From Lomentospora prolificans (lineage: Eukaryota; Ascomycota; Sordariomycetes; Microascales; Microascaceae), in NCBI GenBank assembly GCA_029532625.1, contig JARFXM010000010.1, positions 806,001 through 870,000 on the forward strand: 64,000 bases of DNA, given 5' to 3'. Below the pieces are notes generated by a model. The model worked only from the letters and a program-made list of their open reading frames with translations. It ran no database searches and was not told where the DNA came from. Made by a program: the position numbers and the translations under genes. Positions 10,916 through 24,040 of the stretch are shown one piece after another. Position 1 is the stretch's first letter. The number at the start of each line of letters is the position of its first letter.

Positions 10916-13900
10916 CTAATCCAACTCCTCCAGATCAGAACCAGCTCCTCCCGACCTCTGTCTCCAAGCGGCTGCTTCACCCGCCGGGACCCGCCCCCGC
11001 AGCCACCTCAGCGTCGCATCCGTCCCCCGCTCTAGAACGCTGAACCTTGGCACCCTGAACCGGTTGCCCATAACATCGAGCCTCTCGAGCCCGCCGGGGC
11101 CGCCAAGCAAGCCAATGCGGGGATTCAAATGCGCAATATCGTTGTTGCTCGCATCCACGATTCTCATACCACGAATCGCCTCTGGGTCGAGCTCAATAAG
11201 GTGATTATTGGCTACGAGAAGCACCGCTAGCTTGGGGAAGCTCGTGCGAAGGTCAGTGGGCAGACCGGCTACGCGGTTGAACGAGACATCCAATTTTTCC
11301 AAGTCAGGAGCCTTGAGGTGGGTGGCCAGAGGCCCAAGGTTGGTGATGTGGTTATTCGCCAGGTTGAGCTCGCGGAGAGCGGGGAGCTCTAGGGACTCGG
11401 CAAGGTACGTCTCGCCCATCAACTGGTTGTGCGCGAGCGAGAGCGCCGTAAGACTCTCGGCGAAGAAGGACAAGCCTTCGGGAAGGGTGCTAAACAGATT
11501 GTGGTGAAGCTGAACCTCGTTGATGCGGTGCTCCGACGCCACTTTGGAGCACACGACCGGATGGAGCGTCGACGAGCTTGTGCTGGACCGGTCGAGCAGA
11601 CCGCCGACCTTGACGGGCCAAGTCTGGTTGGAAAGCGTCTGCGCGCGGGATCTGGGTTGGCTGGCGAGAGTATGGGCAGGAGATCTGGCAGGTGAGTGGG
11701 GAGCCGAGGTGGGAGGCGTGGCATAATCATCCATATCAGACCTGCTATCCTCATCACTGGCAGGCCGGAGGGGCTGGACCGGGGCTGTCCCGGGGATGCT
11801 GGCCGCAGGGAAAGGCTGAGCAACAGGCTTAGTCTCCTCAAAGTGCGCTTCAACGCTGTCTGCGGCGCCTACATGGTACGGAGGGGGTGGCTCAAGCCTA
11901 GCAGACAGAATATCCTTGAGCTCGTCCGTAGAAATGGAGCTGAACTTCTTATCACGCAGAGGGTTGCCGGCAATGCGAAGCATGGTCAGGTTATCCATGC
12001 GCGCAACCTCGGGAGGAATCACGCGGATATCATTACTGGTAAAGTCAACGTGTCGAAGGCGATCTAGAGACGTAAAGCCCTCGGGAATCTCGGGAATGCT
12101 GTTCTCGTCGGCAGAGAGAGTTACGAGGCTGGTCCACGAGCTCACATCCGGTAAACCCTGCAGACGGTTCATCGAGAGGGTGAGTTGATGCAAGGCTGGG
12201 AGTCCGATGGATCGGCCGGGAGGAACGATCCTGGTAAGCTGGTTCGACGAGACATCCAAAGTTTGGAGGCTGGACAAGGTAGACACGTCCGCATCGATCA
12301 GGGTTCCGCTGAGCTTGTTGCTTCGTACAATAAGTTCCGTTAGAGGGAGTTTGGCAAGGCACTCAAATGGAAGGGACGTAAAGTCATTCTCGCCAATGTT
12401 GAGGATACGGAGACGCCCCACCCTGTCAAGGTCAGCAGGAAGCTCGGAGACCTTGTTACCGTGCAAATCGAGAATCTCCAGGTGCTCGAGATCGGAGAAA
12501 CTCGAGGGCAACGGACCGCTGAGAGAGTTGTTGGCAAGCTTGAGGTCGCGTAGAGCAGAAATTTGCGAGATCACTTGCAAGCTATCCATAGGAAGCTGGT
12601 TCTGGGACTGCGAGATCGTTAGTCGTGTAGCCGATACAAATATAACCGGGAGCATCACATACCAAGTTCAAAGAAGTGAGCATTCTTAGCTGGCGGAGGC
12701 CCATCGGAAGAGAAACCAGCTTGTTCCCGTGCAAGTCAATCATCTCCAATCCCCCAAAGATATTTCCGGCACCGTCTTCAATATCTGCGAGCGCCTCCGG
12801 TTCAACATCCGGGAACACTGCATCGTCGATAACCTCGAACTCGTTGTCGGCGGCAACGAGTCGGGTCAAGTCCATGCTCTCGGCCCAGTTACCGCCGTAA
12901 TTTCCAACGGATTCAAGGTCGTACATCTTCATGACCTCCTCAGGCATCTCCTTCAGGCCCAGAGCAGCAATGTTGAGCCTGCCGCTCGTGCGGCCCGCCT
13001 CGGCGCGCTGCTGCAGAACCTTGGTCTGCGACTTATCAGACCGGTTCAGGTTGAACGGATCATCCGTCAGCGGCTCTAGGCCAAAATCGAAGCCGTCGTG
13101 GACAACAGTGGCCGGCTGGGAAACCTCGTGCTCGACAACGTCCGGCTCTATCGCAACGGGTTTCTTGGCGGCAGCTCTCGCTTTGGCAATCTGCTCACGC
13201 AAAGCAGCCGAGGACTTCCGACTCCTCTCGGCACTAGGGCTAGGCGCCTCCTCAGGTTCCGGGGGTGGCATAGTACTGGTGGCCATGATAGGCTTGTTAG
13301 GAGTGGTAGAGACCTTTCGCGGGGCAACGGAAGGACCGGCGCCTCGCGCGGCTCCGCCAGGAGACTTCTTGACAAGTAAACTAGACGAAGGCTTCAGTCT
13401 CAGGGGTTTCGACGCAAGGGTGCAGGTGGGCGAGGGCATTTGGCTAGGCATAGAATGCTTGGTCGGGCTTGGGCTCCTCTCCAGCTGCGCGGTACGAGGA
13501 GACTCGAGCGTCGGAGCACCCTGAGTGAGGGGGCTAGAAGGGGACCTCATGGCCTGTGGCGACCGCATCGACTGGCTGTGCATACCATGGAGGCTAGCCC
13601 TGGCTCTCAGCCCCCTGATAGGCGTACCATCAATCGTAGGCAGGGGAGCTTTGTAGGTATTGGTTGAAGCGCGGAACTGGGACTGGAGCGATTCCTCTCC
13701 ACCGGAGCTCGACCCCGGACGGGTAGATCCGCGCGAGATGGGCCTTCGCGGGCCATCAGAGTTGTAGCTCGAGCCGGGGCGGGAAGCGCTGCTCGACGCT
13801 CTAGATCGGGGTCGCGGTGTGCCGCCTTGGTCGAAAAAGGACGAGGGTCTCTTGCTCAACGCGGGAGACGAGGGGACGCGAGACAGTGTCTCAATGGTAC

Positions 13901-14477
13901 GCTCAGACAAAGAAGGGCGGGGTCCTTTCATACGGGAAGGGGTCTCAAATTCGGGAACGTCATCGAAAGTTGCGACGGGCCGGTTCGCTTGCTTGGCAGG
14001 CGTATCGACGTCGTCCTGGGCCAGCGTAGCAGCCGAGATGAAGCCATCCCCAGAAGGCCGCGTCGGCTGGGAGCTCAATCTCTTGGTCGCAGTTGCCTGT
14101 GCCGCTGGCCGAGTCAATGCCGGAGCTCTCGTGCTTGGCCTCCTCGCCGGCTCGGCAGGTTTCCTTGCTGGGGGCTGTTGGTTCAACCGAGAATTCGATG
14201 CAGATGCGCGAAGGCTAGGCCGTGATGTCTGTTGCCTGAGCGGAGGCTGAGCCGTTCCGGCAGTATTCGTCCTTCGAGTGGTAGTCGAAGAGCTAGTAGC
14301 CGTGCTCAATCGCTCCCGCGAAGCAGCCGGCCGGACCCGTGGAGCGGAAATGGACGGTTCGGGTGCAGCATTTAGGCTCTCTCGTGAGGCAGAGGGTCGA
14401 ACCGTCTTCGGGACGGGAAGGCGGGACAATCGAGGGATGGCGCTGGGCCGCGAAGGAGCAGCCGGACGGCCCTCCAT
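10916..14477 (-). CDS. LRRC40-like leucine-rich repeat protein
   Basis: Two exons (14477-12663 and 12607-10916) give 1168 residues. The 55-base intron (GTATGT, ACTAAC branch, CAG) joins LTSLNL to SQNQLP and so restores a perfect repeat unit, which supports it. Residues 1-490 are Ser/Arg/Pro-rich and disordered. Leucine-rich repeats of the LxxLxLxxNxL type run from about 500 to 830. A disordered spacer (830-965) with PPPPYHV and many Ser/Pro follows, and a second repeat block covers about 969-1150. The repeat pattern and split layout match fungal proteins annotated as LRRC40-like; molecular function is unknown, probably a protein-interaction scaffold. The start at 14477 is inferred from context; an ATG 27 codons upstream is in frame. 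Confidence 0.87.
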
Positions 14478-15702
14478 TTTCACTTTGCAATCGGAGATAA
14501 AAGTTCTCTCTTGCTTGCTTTTAATAGAGCTGGAGTGAGATTGATGGTGGCCACGCACGGATTTTGGTGAGTCCTAGCGTTGTCAATGGTGCAAGAAAGT
14601 CGCCGCCATTGATGGTTAGGGGGGGGAGAGAAGAAAGGGGATTCCTTGTTACAAGGAAGGAAGCTGAAGGCTATTATCCCAAGTATCAAAAAGAACAAAA
14701 AATTTTACATGAGCCAAGATTGCTTGCTCCAGATTGGCAGTGGCGTCACTAAGTATTGAGTTAGCGAAAAGGGGGAAGCTACCCGGCAACAGGGAAGCTC
14801 GTGAGAGATGAGATGAGGACGCGACGCGACCAAAATACGAAGTACAAATGGAGAGACTCTGGTGGAAGGGACTGAACAAGAGGGGCAACGGTTGCTGAGA
14901 GCTTTCGGGGGGAATGAAGCTGCTGGCATTGGTGAGTTTAGGGCTCGATTTCTGGGGACATGGGTCAAGAATAGTGGCTCTTGATGGGTGGAGGGCCAGC
15001 TGGCTGGCTAACTGAAGGAACCTGGGCGGCTGGCTTAATACCCTCTATATTTTCCAGTCAGCCAGCCTAGCTCTGCAAATAGAACCGAAGAGCAAGCAGT
15101 TACGGTTCTCCACTCCCAGCTTCTCCGACTGCTCCTTCTGTAACCGTCATCGCTGGCCATTGGACCCGACATAATTATCGGCTGATCTTGATTTTGATGC
15201 CTTCAGCCGCACCCAGTCTTCGTCCCAAACGGCCCAAAACGAAAGAGAAACAAAGTCTCCGACGGCCCCCCCCCCCCCAAAGAAAAAGCAAATGCACCTC
15301 CGCAAATCCCCAATGTTACATTCCCCTCCGCTCGGGGGGCTGGCCAAAGCTCAGCGGAGACCCCAGAGCCCGCGCGTTTAGCTCGCTTCAGCGGGATCCA
15401 AAATAGCCCATCCGCCTCTACTCTCAATAGTCATTAGTCGAGCTCACTAGAGCGTACATGTTGCAGATCCAAAAGGACGGCCGAGAGAAGATGACCAACT
15501 TCTGAAAACAGTCTCATCGGATTTATAGGTCTATGATACCAATGCTGTCTAACCGTGCAATGCGCCGCTCTAAAAACAAAAAAAAAAGCAACAAAAAAAA
15601 ATCTAATGCGTGCCGTCACCCATTCTAATGGAATTGACAAACTCCAAAAGCACCAATAGCCTATTCTATCCCAATTCGCCAGATAAAAGATGCCGGCACC
15701 GC
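14478..15702. other. Intergenic region upstream of the LRR gene
   Basis: No gene seen. It holds the promoter of the LRR gene (minus strand) and the 3' flank of the next minus-strand gene. The element GCCAGCTGGCTGGCTA lies at 14995-15010, with further GGCTGGC and CAGCCAGCC copies nearby to 15066. Confidence 0.6.
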
Positions 15703-18700
15703 TTAAACACCACTCTTGTCAGGGCACACAGTCTTGGGAGAGCCGTTCCTAGTGTTCTTGAAACCGTCAACAGCCTCCTTCCTCGAGCAAACCTCGATAG
15801 GGACAGTACCAGCCGCGCCCCAGTCCTTGTCAATGAAGGACTCGATGCCCTTAGGACCTTCATACTTGGCTGTGTCGGCGTGGTTTCCGTGCACGCGGTA
15901 ACTCTCCAGAGCACCTCGGACAAAATCTTCCTTGGTCACGCCATTCCACTTGTTGGAGCCGAGCTTATCCAAGCCAGGCAATTCAGTAAAGCTAGAGAAA
16001 ACTCGGTCAGCCTCGCTTGTCTTGACACGGTTTGGGGGGGGCCGGAATGGAGAAATACTCACTAGCCACCACATCCGAATCCCTCGACAGGCTCACAGTT
16101 GCCCTGCGCAGAGATAAGATGGTATCGGTTACCATCGATGCAAACCTCGCCAGCCTGCAGGGTATCCCTGCCTAGAAGAGGATCGTGCTCCGGCCATTCA
16201 ATGGGCTGGCCACACTTCTCATTGGTCTTGATGACAACGGGGTGGTGCTCCTGCACACCGATATCCCAGGCGTGGGCAATCGTGAAGGCCGTGAGCGTCT
16301 TCTTGACCGACTCCTTGAGCTTCTCGGTGCTAGGCATGGCGAGGCCAGGCTTGAGCAGCGCGGTCGTCGAAAGCGTCCTGTACAACTGATCAAGCGACTC
16401 GTCCCTCTTGACCAGATCATCGCCATCAGGGGAGTCTGGGCCGAGGAAGATCTTTTGGGCGAGCGAGTTGACAGACTTGTGCATGGCACCAACCATGCTG
16501 CTGAGAACCTCCTCAAGACCACCCTGAACAGTAGCAGGAACTTCGTACTCATCCTTGACAATGGTTACACCCCAAGACGTAGTTGCCAGCGCGATGTCCT
16601 TGATGTTTTGACGGGCAGCTTCGGTGCCGAAGCGGGCCCAAGAGTTGAAAGCGGGGCCTAAGGCGAGACCAAAAGCCAGACCAACGGCGTTGAGGATGCG
16701 AGCAAGCTTTTCGCTGTTATCCTTGAAGCCGGGGGCGAAGGTGTCAGTGAGTGAAGTGAGCTGACTCTGCATCTCAAGGGTAGCACCGTCAATGCTTCCG
16801 TACAGGTTGTTCATGAGCTGCGGATCATATCAGTGAGTGGTCCCCTAGGGCAAGTGGGTAAGGGGGTAAGTGGCTTAGCTTACAGCATGGAGTTGGAACA
16901 TGGAGTTGGCAAGCTGCTGGTGTGCAGGCCTATTGTGATCCGCATCGTTACAGTCGTATCTAGAGCACTGCGTGGTCTGGGTGAGGTCGCCGCAGTACGA
17001 GAAATCAGTGCTGTTAAAGAAACTGTTGAGGTACTGCGAGAAGTAAGGGAAAGTTCCCCTGTTATTCTTGTACTCGTTGGCGACCTCCCAGAAAGCCTGG
17101 TCGGTGCCCGCCGCAGCCCATCGAGATAGAGGATCAGCCGCCGCATCGTTGATATACTGATCAGTGCACCTGGCGTCCCTCCACTGCTTAGCCGGAGCCC
17201 AGGGAAGCTCGGGATCACCATACTTATCGCCGTCGTCACCTCCCGCGTCGGGGCAGACATTGAACCACGTCTCAGCAGTATTATCAATGGGGTCGACGAA
17301 ATGGAGATCGGCACGGCCATCGCCATCAATGTCGGGGAAGTGGTGGCACGGCCCCTGGCCCTGACCATCATACTTTTTGCCGACGGGATGCCAGCCAATA
17401 TCGGAACCGTCGCGCTTCTCGCGGCCCTGGTTGTACCAAACATGGGTGTCGCCGTTGAACTTGTCGATCCAGAGGAAGTCTGCGCGGCCATCACCGTTGA
17501 CGTCGGCGAAGCGATGGTTGGCACGGTCCTTGCCAACAGAGAACTTGATCTGGTCGACCTTGGTGAAACCGCCGTCATCCTCGTGGAGGAAGCCGGTGAC
17601 GCGGCCGTTGGGCTCGATGCAGAGGTAGTCGGCCTTTTTGTTGCCCGTGAGATCAGCGAAGCGGACTGCGAGATCGTAGAGGCCGATGCCGCGCTTCTCC
17701 TTGCACTTGAGTTCGGCGCCGGGAGCGGGGTCGCCCATCTTGGCCCAGTTGAAGTCGCCGGTGGTCTTGATCTGGTTGAGCCAGACCTCGACACCACCGT
17801 CCTTAGGGTTGACGTAGATGATGTCGCATGCGCCGTCGCCGTTCCAGTCAGCGAGGTGGAGATCGCGCCTGTCGAGATAGATGTCGCGGTCCTTCTTGGG
17901 GTCCCAGATCACGCGGGAAGGCCCCCAGGGAACCCCATCACCCTTGTCATCCTCGTTGGGGTAGAGCGTCATCTCACCCTTGGACAAGATCCAGACATAG
18001 TCATCCCTTCCGTCTTCGTGGCCCATCATGTTGCAGTAGCGAACACCGTCACCCTTTAGCTTGGTGCCACCCCAGCCAACATTCTTCCAAACGTGAATCT
18101 TGATTGTGTCGTAGTGGCTATCGAGGTACTGCTTCTCAATCCAGATGTAGTCATGGCGACCGAGGAGACCAAAATCCTGGGTCTCGCCCACGGCCCTAGC
18201 GAAGCGGATGCTGTCACGGATACCGCCGACGCTCTGTCCGAGGTGAGTAGGACCCTTGCCCTCAAGACTGCTGCTCGCCTCGCGCCAGATGGGATGGAGA
18301 CCAGCTCCCTCTTGGCCCTTGGATTTACCGCGCGTGTTGATCCACGTCCAGACCCTGCCCCAGTCGTTGACCCACATCCAGTCACTTCTACCGTCTCCGT
18401 TGATGTCGACAAAGCGGATACCTTGGACGTCACGGTCTCCACCATGGCCCTGGAACCCGTCATTTCCTTCGTTGACGATGCCAAGGGGCTGCCAGTACTC
18501 GGAGAGATCACCCTGGCCGTTGTTCCGCCAGCAGCGGATGTCGCCGTTGTCCTCGGCAACACAGTAGTCGAACCGGCCATCGCCATCAATGTCCACGAGA
18601 TGAACACGGTCGATACCCTTGCCTTCGTTACTCTTGTAATCAACAGGCTCGTCAAAGTTGCCCTTGCCGCGGTTGATACCGACACGAAGACCGCCATCGT

Positions 18701-20082
18701 CGTAGATGCACACAAAGTCATCGAGACCGTCTCCGTTCATGTCGGCCCAGCGGACGGCATGGGGAGCGCAATCGTCGTGGACGTCAATAGAGTGGTTGTC
18801 TTCCAGGTTGGGACCCCAGTTCGCATCGCCTACGTTATCCCAGACCTGGTAATAGAACTTCTTACCCTCTTGCTTCCAGAGCAACAGGTCATCGAGATCC
18901 CGAGACCGAAGCTTGGCGAAGAAGAAGGCAGCGTCCTTCCCGACAGACATCGAAGGCCCACGGACACCGAGGTACTCACTGGTGTGCACGTAGTTTCCGT
19001 CATCCGTACCGCTGCCCAGCTGCGTCTTGACGGGACCGCGGGCCTGGCCGGGCTGCTTGTCGCACGTCTTGCTGTCCTTGCCTTCATCGTTGGCCTTGGA
19101 AGACTCCTTGGGCTGGGAAATGGTTCCGGCGTTATGCGCAGCCATGATGGCGTCGTAGAACACAGTGGCCATCTTTTTGAACCCCCGGTCGTTGGGGTGG
19201 ATATCGTCACCAGCATTCAAATCAGCCTTGGTGAAGAACAATCGATCCGGCACATCCATGTCAGCGAGGACAACCTTGTCACCAGCACCGGCGCGCTCCT
19301 TGACGAGATTGCGGATATCCTCGTTGAAGTTGGTCCTGTGGCGCTCGATGGTGTCCTTGCGGGACTGGATGAGCGTGGAAAGGACGACGGTTGTGTCGGG
19401 AATCTTTTCAAAGATACGGTCGAGGAGGCTGGACATGCGCTCCTTGGCCTTGTCCATTTCGTGGTCCTGGTCGCAGTCGTTTGTGCCGGCGTGGATGAGG
19501 ACGATGTTGGGCTGGTAGTCGACTGCGAGGGGAAGTAGCTGGTCTTGGACTTGGTCGATGCGGTAGCCGCGGACAGCCTCGACGTTCTAGATGCTTTGGG
19601 TTAGATGCGACTTGTGGGAAAAAGAAAAAGAAAAAGAAACAAAAAAAAAAAAAAAGAAGAAGAAGAAAAAGCTAGGGGTGTATGAGAGGGGAATCTTACG
19701 TTGTCGGCCATGTCGCCGTTGGTCTTGCTGCCAACCATGTTGACCTTGAACTCATGGAACCTGAGCTGGTCCCTCAGCGGCTTGCGGAATCTATTCATCG
19801 TGTAAGTCAACCACCAGTTAAACCAAAGGAATACCAGAAAACATACCCATTTCCCTTGGTAGAACCCAAGCCCCAAACAATCGAGGCGCCTAAAGGCAAA
19901 ATACGAAAGTACCAATCCGGGGCAGCTCTTTTACCCAAGTGGTTCAAGTGAAAGCTATCGACATCGAGGTCGAAAGAGTCAAAATCTGTGTCATTGGTGA
20001 ATGCAGGCGCCGTCGGTAGAGCAGAGACCGCCACCGACAGGACGGTTAGGATGGAGGTGGTGAACCACCCGAGCTTAACCAT
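15703..20082 (-). CDS. Secreted SGNH (CE3-like) esterase with FG-GAP repeats and chitinase-like C-terminal region
   Basis: Five exons (20082-19847, 19790-19700, 19586-16884, 16817-16063, 15991-15703) give 1357 residues; all introns are GT-AG with consistent phase. A signal peptide (1-21) is followed by a KR at 51-52, a likely Kex2 site. An SGNH hydrolase domain spans about 57-260: Ser67 in LGASIVWG, Asn145 in IHAGTND, Asp237 and His239 in DDIHPNDRG. This resembles the XynE/CE3 carbohydrate esterases. From about 310 to 885 there are at least seven FG-GAP/VCBS repeats with Ca-binding loops of the D-x-D/N-G-D-G type (DIDGDGRFD, DVNGDGRAD). The last 470 residues are Cys-containing; YFSQYLNSFF and DTFAPGF with a following alanine-rich segment recall the C-terminal region of fungal killer-toxin-like chitinases. 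Deacetylation of a wall or plant polysaccharide is inferred. Confidence 0.85.
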
Positions 20083-23000
20083 GATGTGTGGGCTCGTCGT
20101 GTTCGGTGCTTGATGCGGGTTGTTGTTGGTAGTGGTGGTCTCGAACTGCTCTTGGGATGGTTGGACAAGGCCATATTTATAGGAAACAACGCCATTGCGC
20201 GTGCAGAATCTGAGACGAGGAGCTCTTGGGATCACGATGCTATGTTCAGACTGTCGGAGTCGGAGTGGCGAGGCTGATCAGAAGTTGGGCTGTGTAGAGC
20301 TTGGCATTGTTGTCCGCTCCGCTCTGGCGGAAATGATAGAGAGCGAGTGGCAGGCTAAAGATAGAATGGCGAGCTTGAGAGCCGCGGCCGCGGGTTTTAC
20401 TAAACCCAGGATAAAGTCAGGCTGTTGGGAACCAACTGCCATCATCCATGGATGTTGCCTAGACGCGTTAAGCGCAGGGGGGCGCCGGTATTTTAACGGA
20501 TGGGTACAAGCACAGGTTTTGTGTGAAGGGTAACAGCTGGTCTGGCGCATTGCCTCCTTTTAGGATTGCCTCGAGGAATTTCTGGAACGTTGCGTTCCCG
20601 GGGCCTGCTGACCGAGAGAGAGGGTATATTGGTGGCGGCCGCTCCTAGGCTTGACCATTCATCCGATATTGGAGCTGCGAGTGTAATTTCCAATCTTAAA
20701 GCAATTCAAGCAGCCAACCACATAAGATGAGGTATAATCTAGTAAGAGCTTAGAGTAAGTTGATTATGCCGAGAAAAAAAGTCTCTTCTGAGATGACCCG
20801 CTTACATTTGGTTCATCTCGCGATGGTTTCGAGTCCTCGATCGAATAAGCTTTCGGCTTCGAATGTTTGGTTCTTTTCACAGAAAACACAGCGCACTTGG
20901 CTCTTGATTGAGCCTTCAAATTCTATTCTAGCAACCAAATTGAAGAATTGGCCGTTTTGGGGCGAGAGGCGCAGTCGGTCCTATTCCCGCAGCTGAGGCT
21001 ATATGATGGATCTTCGATATTTGGTGCCTCAATTCCCTCAGCAGCCAGCTACTCCAAATAGAAATAGCAGCCCAACGGCACCACATGCCCACACCGGAAT
21101 CGAAGGCTGGTGCTCGGCGGACGATAAGCTTTTCCAAGCAGCGCGTCAAACGCAACCGCGTGATTGTGCCGGTCGGATCTTGGCGTCATCTCGGCGGGTG
21201 AGCCATCTAGAGTCGAGTCTCCATCCCGGACCCCCGGTAAAAACACCAGGCCTAGGATTTTGAGATATTATCTTGCTGCATACATGTAGTCCTCGGCCAG
21301 TCCCTGTCTCGGTCGCAATGCCATTCACATAAACGAAGAAGGCGAGATTGGGGGGGGCCGGGATTGTGCGAAGCACAGCGGTTATTGTCTCTCTCCCCAT
21401 CCTGAATCGGCCGCCTTGAGGCTGCGTTGAAGAGTCGTGCTCCGCATTTCCAGTTTTGCGGTTGTGGTTTTGCCCCTGCCAATTGAGTAACATTGGTAAT
21501 CGGGGGCTATTTTTAGCTGTCCACATCCAAGCGGCCAGCATGGCAGGAGAGCACCAGGCACGCTGGCGAGCACTACGGATTAAGTAACTGGCCAGCCTGG
21601 CCAGCTGGCTATTAACCTGACTGACCTGAGAGAGGAGAAGCCACTATTCTCGACGTGGACCATTTCTGTTGTTCTTGCACTTCTGACTTTCCAAGTGCTT
21701 GTGTTGTCGAGCTGGCCTCCAGAACAAATAAGTCGATTCTCTACGACACTAGGGCATTCAATGGATTCTTGTCACCACCACGGCAGCCTCGAGGCTTCAA
21801 GCATCGATGGTCCAGCAATCCCAGACATATTCTCACTTAGGTCCATGAGTAACTGTAAACCATATTTTAATATCTCCTAACCCATTCAAGTGCCCATATC
21901 CCAATTGATCGCTGTTCGCTGGCCTGAGGGGTTCTCCTCCCTTCCAATCCCATCCAATCCCACAAGCCCGCCATCATCGCACCCTCGCTGGCACAGGTAC
22001 CTAATCTGCCCTCCACCACGCAGGCATTTCCCATCTTCCCCAGGGTCTCTGCCGCACCACGCTAAAGGTCCCCCAGAATCTTCCCCAATCCATTTGAGAA
22101 CTGCCGAAACCGACCTAGACCCAATCTTGCTCCTCTTCTCTTGTCCGTCCTAGCTTCGCATTTGCTAAGCATTGAATAAGTAAGAGTCGCTGGCCTTGCC
22201 CCCATTCCCCGACCACAAGACCCAGGGGCTAGCGTAGATTCATCGCTGGCTAGAAAAGCTGAACAATAGCTTACACATAGAATCAGGCGACAAAACGGAC
22301 ATAGATTGGCAAACATTGGGTCATTCTCCTTTCTCTTTGTCCACCGTTCTCCAGCAAGCCAAGACGATTGAAATGATTCTGAGCGGGGTTACCTAGGGTG
22401 CCCGGCAAGTGAAGGTCGCCAGCTTTGCTTTGCTGTTGTGCATCGGGTCGTGATTTATCAAGGATCAATGTGTTATGTGCACTTGGTCTTTCGGTGAATA
22501 CAGTAGAGGTGGGTGCATGCAAACAATTTGAAACTGCCCGTCACCGAAAAGGAGTATTTACACTGATAATATTCATAGCGAGGCTCTCATTGATGTACCT
22601 CGAAGCCTCAGTGACGATCCAAGAGTCTCGCACTAATCGTCCCGAGTACACGCTGCCAGCATGTATGAATATTCGCGTCTGCTACTTGTAGCCTTCCTGT
22701 TACCATCCCTGCTTCATGCAAGGTGTGCAGCCCATTCTACGGATGCCAACTCCAGCCATAGATCCATCGAGACATCATCACCAGCTTCGTTTCGCTGATA
22801 CAACTCCAAAATACCCCAACCCAGGGATGTGTTGCCTGAGATCCTTCGGCCAAGCTAATACCGACCGTCCTCTCCCCACAGATGTCCCAAAACAAGTTAT
22901 GCTCGGCCTCCAAATCTAAACCCGCCTGGACCCCATGGCCTCCGCCCTTGGGTGGTTCATGCCCGGTCCTCGGCCTGCCTCTCAATCGGCAGTTACGTGA

Positions 23001-24040
23001 TTGGTCAACTACGCTCAGGCACAGCTACAATCTTTCCCTGTACAACCACCATCACCACCACCAAACAGCCCACCGCCAGCGCCCTCCAATGACACTCCGC
23101 CAAAACAATCCACCACTGCCCACTAATAGTTTGAGTTTGGGGCAGGTAATTCCCAATCGCACGGCACCCTGTCGCGTGGTCGTAGTAATCCCATAAATCC
23201 CGGCCACCTTTGGCAAGCAACCAGACAGTAGCGTTTTGCGGGGGTGGAGAATAAAAGACCATAAAGATTGGGGAAAGTGGAGACGTCCGCTGTAAGCTGC
23301 GCGATGCAGAGGGGAAAAGCCTACGAGAATGGGCCCGTCCCGGCTTCTTATAGCTTTCTCCGCCCAGCGTGAGGCGGAGGTACTTGCTGGTTTCCGATCG
23401 CCTGTCGGGTTACCAGCCAAATGAAGCGGAGCACCTTCGCATTGATACTGCCGATATGGCCCACCGGCGAGGAGGAGGGAGGCCGAAGTGACGGAGGGGA
23501 GGGATGTCTAATCGTAGAAGGCACTGTGATGCGCCTGGTACATATGTCCCCATTTAAGCTGTGTGATGATGTGTGTTGCTACGAGATCCTTGATACCCGG
23601 CTCAACTACATCCGCGGCACCTTGGAACCCGCTTCCTTGAACCTCCCCCTCCCTCCCCAAATTCGAGGCCTCGTATTTAGATAAGGGGATTTTGCAAGCC
23701 ACGAATCTACTTTCTCCGCTCTTCTTCCTACTTACTCCTTCTTCTTACTCCAACTTTTCATTCTCCAGTGGCTCTAACTCCAGCGAGTTACGTTGTTTGC
23801 ATTTGCGAAGTGTCCACTCCGACTTGCCCAGCGTGCCTGCTTACACCGAAGGGAGCCTTTGCCTCGTATAACCGGCAACTTCAACAGTTGTGGGCAAAAA
23901 GGCACCCAAAGGTTTAACCCTTATAACCTCCTGCCCTTCCCACTTCGTGCCTCCCCTTCGCACCACATCATAGAACAGCTTTCTCTTTTTATCTAATCTA
24001 CTACCTCTCCTCCTCCTCCTCCTCCACCATCCCTCTCACC
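20083..24040. other. Gene-poor 4 kb interval
   Basis: About 4 kb with no supported gene on either strand; frames are short and show no family motif. It is the divergent promoter space between the secreted esterase (minus) and the P450 (plus). A GCCAGCCTGGCCAGCTGGCT element lies at 21591-21610, and a (TCC)n microsatellite at about 24006-24025 sits just before the P450 start. I see no intact transposase or reverse transcriptase. Confidence 0.6.

Noticed and set aside
18093..19538. Open frame of 481 codons on the + strand
   Set aside because: It is antisense to the FG-GAP gene, whose motifs and splice sites are clear. Strong codon bias of the real gene leaves the opposite strand open; the translation is Val/Asp-rich without domains.
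20821..20860. Possible tRNA T-arm-like sequence (GGTTTCGAGTCC)
   Set aside because: No A-box, acceptor stem or anticodon arm can be built around it. No other tRNA or 5S rRNA candidate was seen in the window.
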